Shown here in pieces: positions 61,645-64,000 of a stretch of DNA of 64,000 nt; the stretch's first letter is position 1, and each line of letters opens with the position of its first letter. The DNA lies in NCBI RefSeq assembly GCF_002904335.1, contig NZ_PPHF01000169.1, positions 1 to 64,000 on the forward strand, read 5' to 3'. The notes under the pieces were generated by a model, which was given only the letters and a program-made list of their open reading frames with translations, did not search any database and was not told where the DNA came from. The position numbers and the translations under genes are program-made. This stretch comes from Amycolatopsis sp. CA-126428. GTDB lineage: Bacteria > Actinomycetota > Actinomycetes > Mycobacteriales > Pseudonocardiaceae.

Positions 61645-61724
61645 CCGGGTGTCGAGTCGGTTCGGGTCTGACGTCAACCTGTGTCCACGTCTGGCCATCC
61701 TCCGCTCCCCTGGGATTCAGTGTA

Positions 61725-62465
61725 TCAGCCGGGTCCGCTGCTGTCACTCCCTCCGTGCGGATAGGTGACGTGGCGCCAAGCACCCAGACCGTGCGGGTCG
61801 AACAGCGCACGGGTGGTCACGGGGTTGCCGAACACGTCGAAATAGTCCAACTCCAGCCAGCAGCATGCCGGGCCGTCCGGCGCGGCCGCCGCGAACTCGG
61901 CCGGAAGCTCCGACCCAGTCTCAGAAAGCTGTGCGGTCAGGATCGCCGTTCGACCGGCAGCCAGAGCGGTCGGCCCGACGAGTTCGCCCCAGGCCCGGTC
62001 ACTGCGCCACAGCCGGCCGGCCACCTGGAGCGCTGGTCCTTCGCCGACGTTGTCGATCGGTACTACGAACCGGTTGTCGTTGTCCGCGACGAATGCGTAG
62101 TTGCCGAGCTCGGGTGGCAACAAGCGGAATCGTTCGGCAGTGGGCGGGTGGAAGGAAATGGCACCGCCGGAGCCCGGGAAGCTCACCGACTGGTGTAGGG
62201 GCAACAGCAGCGGATAGCGGCTGAGAACCATCTCCCGGCGAGCGCCGGCCAACTGTCGATCAGTCCGTTTGAGGGCTTCACGGGACAGGTGCAAAGCGGT
62301 CAGCGCAGCTGTAGTCGAGGCAAGCGCTGCCAACGCGCCGCTGAGTGCACCGGCACGGGTGTCCGTTCCGGTTGCGGCGAAACAGAACGCGGCGACGACC
62401 GCGGCGGCCGCGAGGACTGCGATGAACCACAGCCGGGGTGTTCCGGTTTTCGGTCGCAGGTTCAC
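61725..62465 (-). CDS. Two-helix membrane protein of the NYN operon, unknown function
   Basis: This 246-residue protein has two transmembrane helices within residues 10-60 (LWFIAVLAAAAVVAAFCFAA and GALSGALAALASTTAALTAL). A charged stretch (REALKRTDRQLAGARREMVL) and a beta-rich cytoplasmic domain follow (PIDNVGEGPALQVAGRLW, CCWLELDYFDVFGNPVTTRA). Its GTG overlaps the stop of the NYN gene in GTGA, so production is coupled. I do not recognise the soluble domain. The layout, membrane anchor plus nuclease partner, recalls some defence modules, but this is inference. Confidence 0.65.
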   Translation of the reverse strand: MNLRPKTGTPRLWFIAVLAAAAVVAAFCFAATGTDTRAGALSGALAALASTTAALTALHLSREALKRTDRQLAGARREMVLSRYPLLLPLHQSVSFPGSGGAISFHPPTAERFRLLPPELGNYAFVADNDNRFVVPIDNVGEGPALQVAGRLWRSDRAWGELVGPTALAAGRTAILTAQLSETGSELPAEFAAAAPDGPACCWLELDYFDVFGNPVTTRALFDPHGLGAWRHVTYPHGGSDSSGPG

Positions 62466-63925
62466 CGCCGGATGCCAACGGCCGATTCGCCCCAGGCATG
62501 CCGTTGCATGACAACGACGTTGTCCCGCACGGCCGCGAGCCGGGACTGCGACATCACCCGCAGCACCCGGTGCCGGTCCCTCGTGTCGTAGCCGAACAGG
62601 GGCACTGCTTTCGCCGCGTCCGCATCCGCCATGGCCTGCAGCACCTCGGCTTCCGGAATCGGCTGGCCGAGGCGATCAGCGAGCAGCCGGTAGAGCTGGT
62701 GGTAGGCCTGCTCGAACGGCCGGGTCAGCGGCGAGGTCGGGGCGATCACCTGCCGGCTGCCGTCCACCACGACCGTGTCGATCACCCCGGCCGCCCTCGC
62801 GTAGCTGACCGCCTCCCGGATGCGGCCGACGCTCCGTGATTCCTTGCCCTGCCCGATCCCCCGCTTGTTCAGCAACGATTCCAGTTGGTTGTAAGGAACA
62901 CCGGATTGCCGCCGCCAATAGCACTCCGCCGTGAGGCAAGCGTAGACGCGCCAAAGCTGTTCGAGGTAGCCGAGTTGCAGCGGTGCCTCGGCAATGGTGA
63001 AGGCCTCCTTTGCGTCTTTACGAATGTGTCCCACCGCTTGCAGTGCGTCCACGACGCGGTCGGTCAGCTTGCCGTCGTCGGACTGGAATGGACCGGTGAA
63101 TCTGCCGACCGCGACACCGTCGAGCCGTCCGGAAATCTGCCGAATCGCGTAGTCGATCGCCACGATGTCGGACAGCCGGTCCGGGGTGAGGTGCAGGTAT
63201 GTGCGGTCACGGCGTTGTGCTACCCACCGACCGTCGGTGCCGCGCACAGCCGTATTGGGGCGCGTCACCTTCTCGGTCAGGTCGTTAACCAGGGACCAGT
63301 ACCCGTTCTCGTCGGTGTTGGCGAGAACCGCCCATTGTGCGAGCAACCCGACTCGGTCGCCTTTCTCCCGGCCGCCGAGGATGTGACCTCGACGCTGGAG
63401 TTCGAGCAGTCCGAGCAGCGACCGGCAACCGGTATCCGGCTGGCGCGCGGTCAGCGGAGTGATTTCCGCGATGTCGAGAGACATCACGCCCGGTGACTCC
63501 AGCATCCGCGCGAACTCGCCGCTGAGTTTGCGAGCGTCGCCGTACACCACTGTCACCTTGCACCCGTCACGGTGCAGACGGTTGATCAAGGGAATGAAAT
63601 CCTGGTCGCCGGTAACCAGGACGAAGTGACTGACGCCCGCGTGCAAGTAGTCCATCGCCAGCACGGTGAGCAGGATGTCGGCCTGTTCCTTACGGCTTTC
63701 CACCGGCTCGGGTTCGATCATGCGGTCACGCATCGCGATGGCGATCGTCGGATCGAACTTGGCCGCCGCCATGTGTTTGTAGTGCAGCTGGTCACCGCAC
63801 ACCCGGTTGGCGTAGGTCCACAGGTCGTCCACTTGTTTCCGCTCGACCAGCATGCCCCGGTTGAGGATCGCTCCGGTTAGGTTCTCCCAGTCGACCAGCA
63901 GGACACCGACCTCGGTGGCGGTCAT
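62462..63925 (-). CDS. NYN (PIN-like) domain putative RNase
   Basis: This 487-residue protein has a NYN/PIN-fold nuclease domain in residues 1-160. Acidic residues for metal binding are in LLVDWENLTGAI, SRKEQADILLTVLAMDYLHA and FVLVTGDQDFIPLINRLHRD. The rest comprises probable OST-HTH/winged-helix-like repeats (YWSLVNDLTEKVTRPN, YNQLESLLNKRGIGQGKESR). Such proteins usually cut RNA. ATG at 63925 overlaps the preceding gene in ATGA and is preceded by AGGGGAG. It sits in a three-gene coupled operon beside a decayed integrated element. Confidence 0.8.
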   Translation of the reverse strand: MTATEVGVLLVDWENLTGAILNRGMLVERKQVDDLWTYANRVCGDQLHYKHMAAAKFDPTIAIAMRDRMIEPEPVESRKEQADILLTVLAMDYLHAGVSHFVLVTGDQDFIPLINRLHRDGCKVTVVYGDARKLSGEFARMLESPGVMSLDIAEITPLTARQPDTGCRSLLGLLELQRRGHILGGREKGDRVGLLAQWAVLANTDENGYWSLVNDLTEKVTRPNTAVRGTDGRWVAQRRDRTYLHLTPDRLSDIVAIDYAIRQISGRLDGVAVGRFTGPFQSDDGKLTDRVVDALQAVGHIRKDAKEAFTIAEAPLQLGYLEQLWRVYACLTAECYWRRQSGVPYNQLESLLNKRGIGQGKESRSVGRIREAVSYARAAGVIDTVVVDGSRQVIAPTSPLTRPFEQAYHQLYRLLADRLGQPIPEAEVLQAMADADAAKAVPLFGYDTRDRHRVLRVMSQSRLAAVRDNVVVMQRHAWGESAVGIRR

Positions 63926-64000
63926 CGCGCTCCCCTCACGTCAAGGCCGTCGATGTCGAGCCGGCCGTCCAAAGTGTGGTTCAACGACTTCTCGATCCCG
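63922..64000 (-). CDS. 3' end of an upstream coupled gene (partial)
   Basis: The last 25 codons enter from the window edge and read IEKSLNHTLDGRLDIDGLDV and RGAR before TGA. Third positions are almost all G or C in this frame only. The TGA overlaps the NYN start codon as ATGA. Too little is visible to identify the product. Confidence 0.6.
   Translation of the reverse strand, partial: GIEKSLNHTLDGRLDIDGLDVRGAR

Noticed and set aside
61405-61698. 97-codon minus-strand frame
   Set aside because: It includes the T-tailed terminator at 61609-61644 and has no family match, so it is probably chance.

Overview
The window is chromosomal DNA from a high-GC actinomycete. Codons are strongly GC-ending, GTG and TTG starts are common, and promoters resemble those of Streptomyces and Mycobacterium. 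Gene content and partly gene order match the mycobacterial block around clpC1, Rv3591c, mhuD, mutY, cysS, ispF, ispD, carD, lpqE and radA. I infer a Pseudonocardiaceae member, most likely Amycolatopsis or a close relative. This rests on remembered synteny and family knowledge, not on a database search.

Layout. 1-8.7 kb: short tandem repeats, an iron-box-controlled FhuF-like reductase, clpC, a membrane-anchored Hsp70-like protein, pcp and a secreted M1 peptidase. 8.7-24.4 kb: an AfsR-like regulator, a drug-efflux type ABC pair, a nuclease-fold membrane protein, a sirtuin overlapping an mhuD homologue, an AAA+ ATPase, a second M1 peptidase, then hydrolase, amidase, mutY, glycosyltransferase, carbonic anhydrase and a LacI-type regulator. 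24.5-27.2 kb: a znuA-znuC-znuB zinc importer behind a likely Zur box. 27.2-37.4 kb: two DUF445 membrane proteins, a DivIVA-like coiled coil, a class II aldolase, an HD protein, an unrecognised cupin/membrane pair, and an MBOAT acyltransferase. 37.4-45.7 kb: housekeeping genes (rlmB, cysS, ispF, a strikingly degenerate ispD, carD, lpqE, radA). 45.7-55.9 kb: an ECF sigma module, ArsR-regulated hydrolase, otsA plus an OtsB-GH15 fusion, a ThrE exporter and tRNA-Thr. 56-60.5 kb: a LuxR-type regulator, a 51-residue secreted peptide gene, and two secreted lectin-propeller wall hydrolases. 60.3-64 kb: a short transcription unit, a tRNA-like relic, tRNA-Arg, remnants of a recombinase and a Kup transporter, and an operon with a NYN-domain nuclease.

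Most notable items: (1) a 124-125 bp structured repeat present twice with a compensatory base-pair change in its stem; (2) a palindromic motif shared by the promoters of the small secreted peptide and a lectin/CHAP hydrolase, next to a LuxR regulator; (3) an IspD in the canonical place that lacks the nucleotide-binding signature; (4) a cloverleaf-like tRNA relic beside tRNA-Arg and a decayed integrated element; (5) interlocked stop codons at four of the convergent gene pairs.

Working together: iron (IdeR box, siderophore reductase, heme-degrading MhuD) and zinc (ZnuABC) acquisition are both present. Several secreted enzymes act on the cell wall (amidase, two lectin hydrolases) or on peptides (two M1 peptidases). 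Trehalose can be made by OtsA/OtsB and possibly cleaved by the fused GH15 domain.
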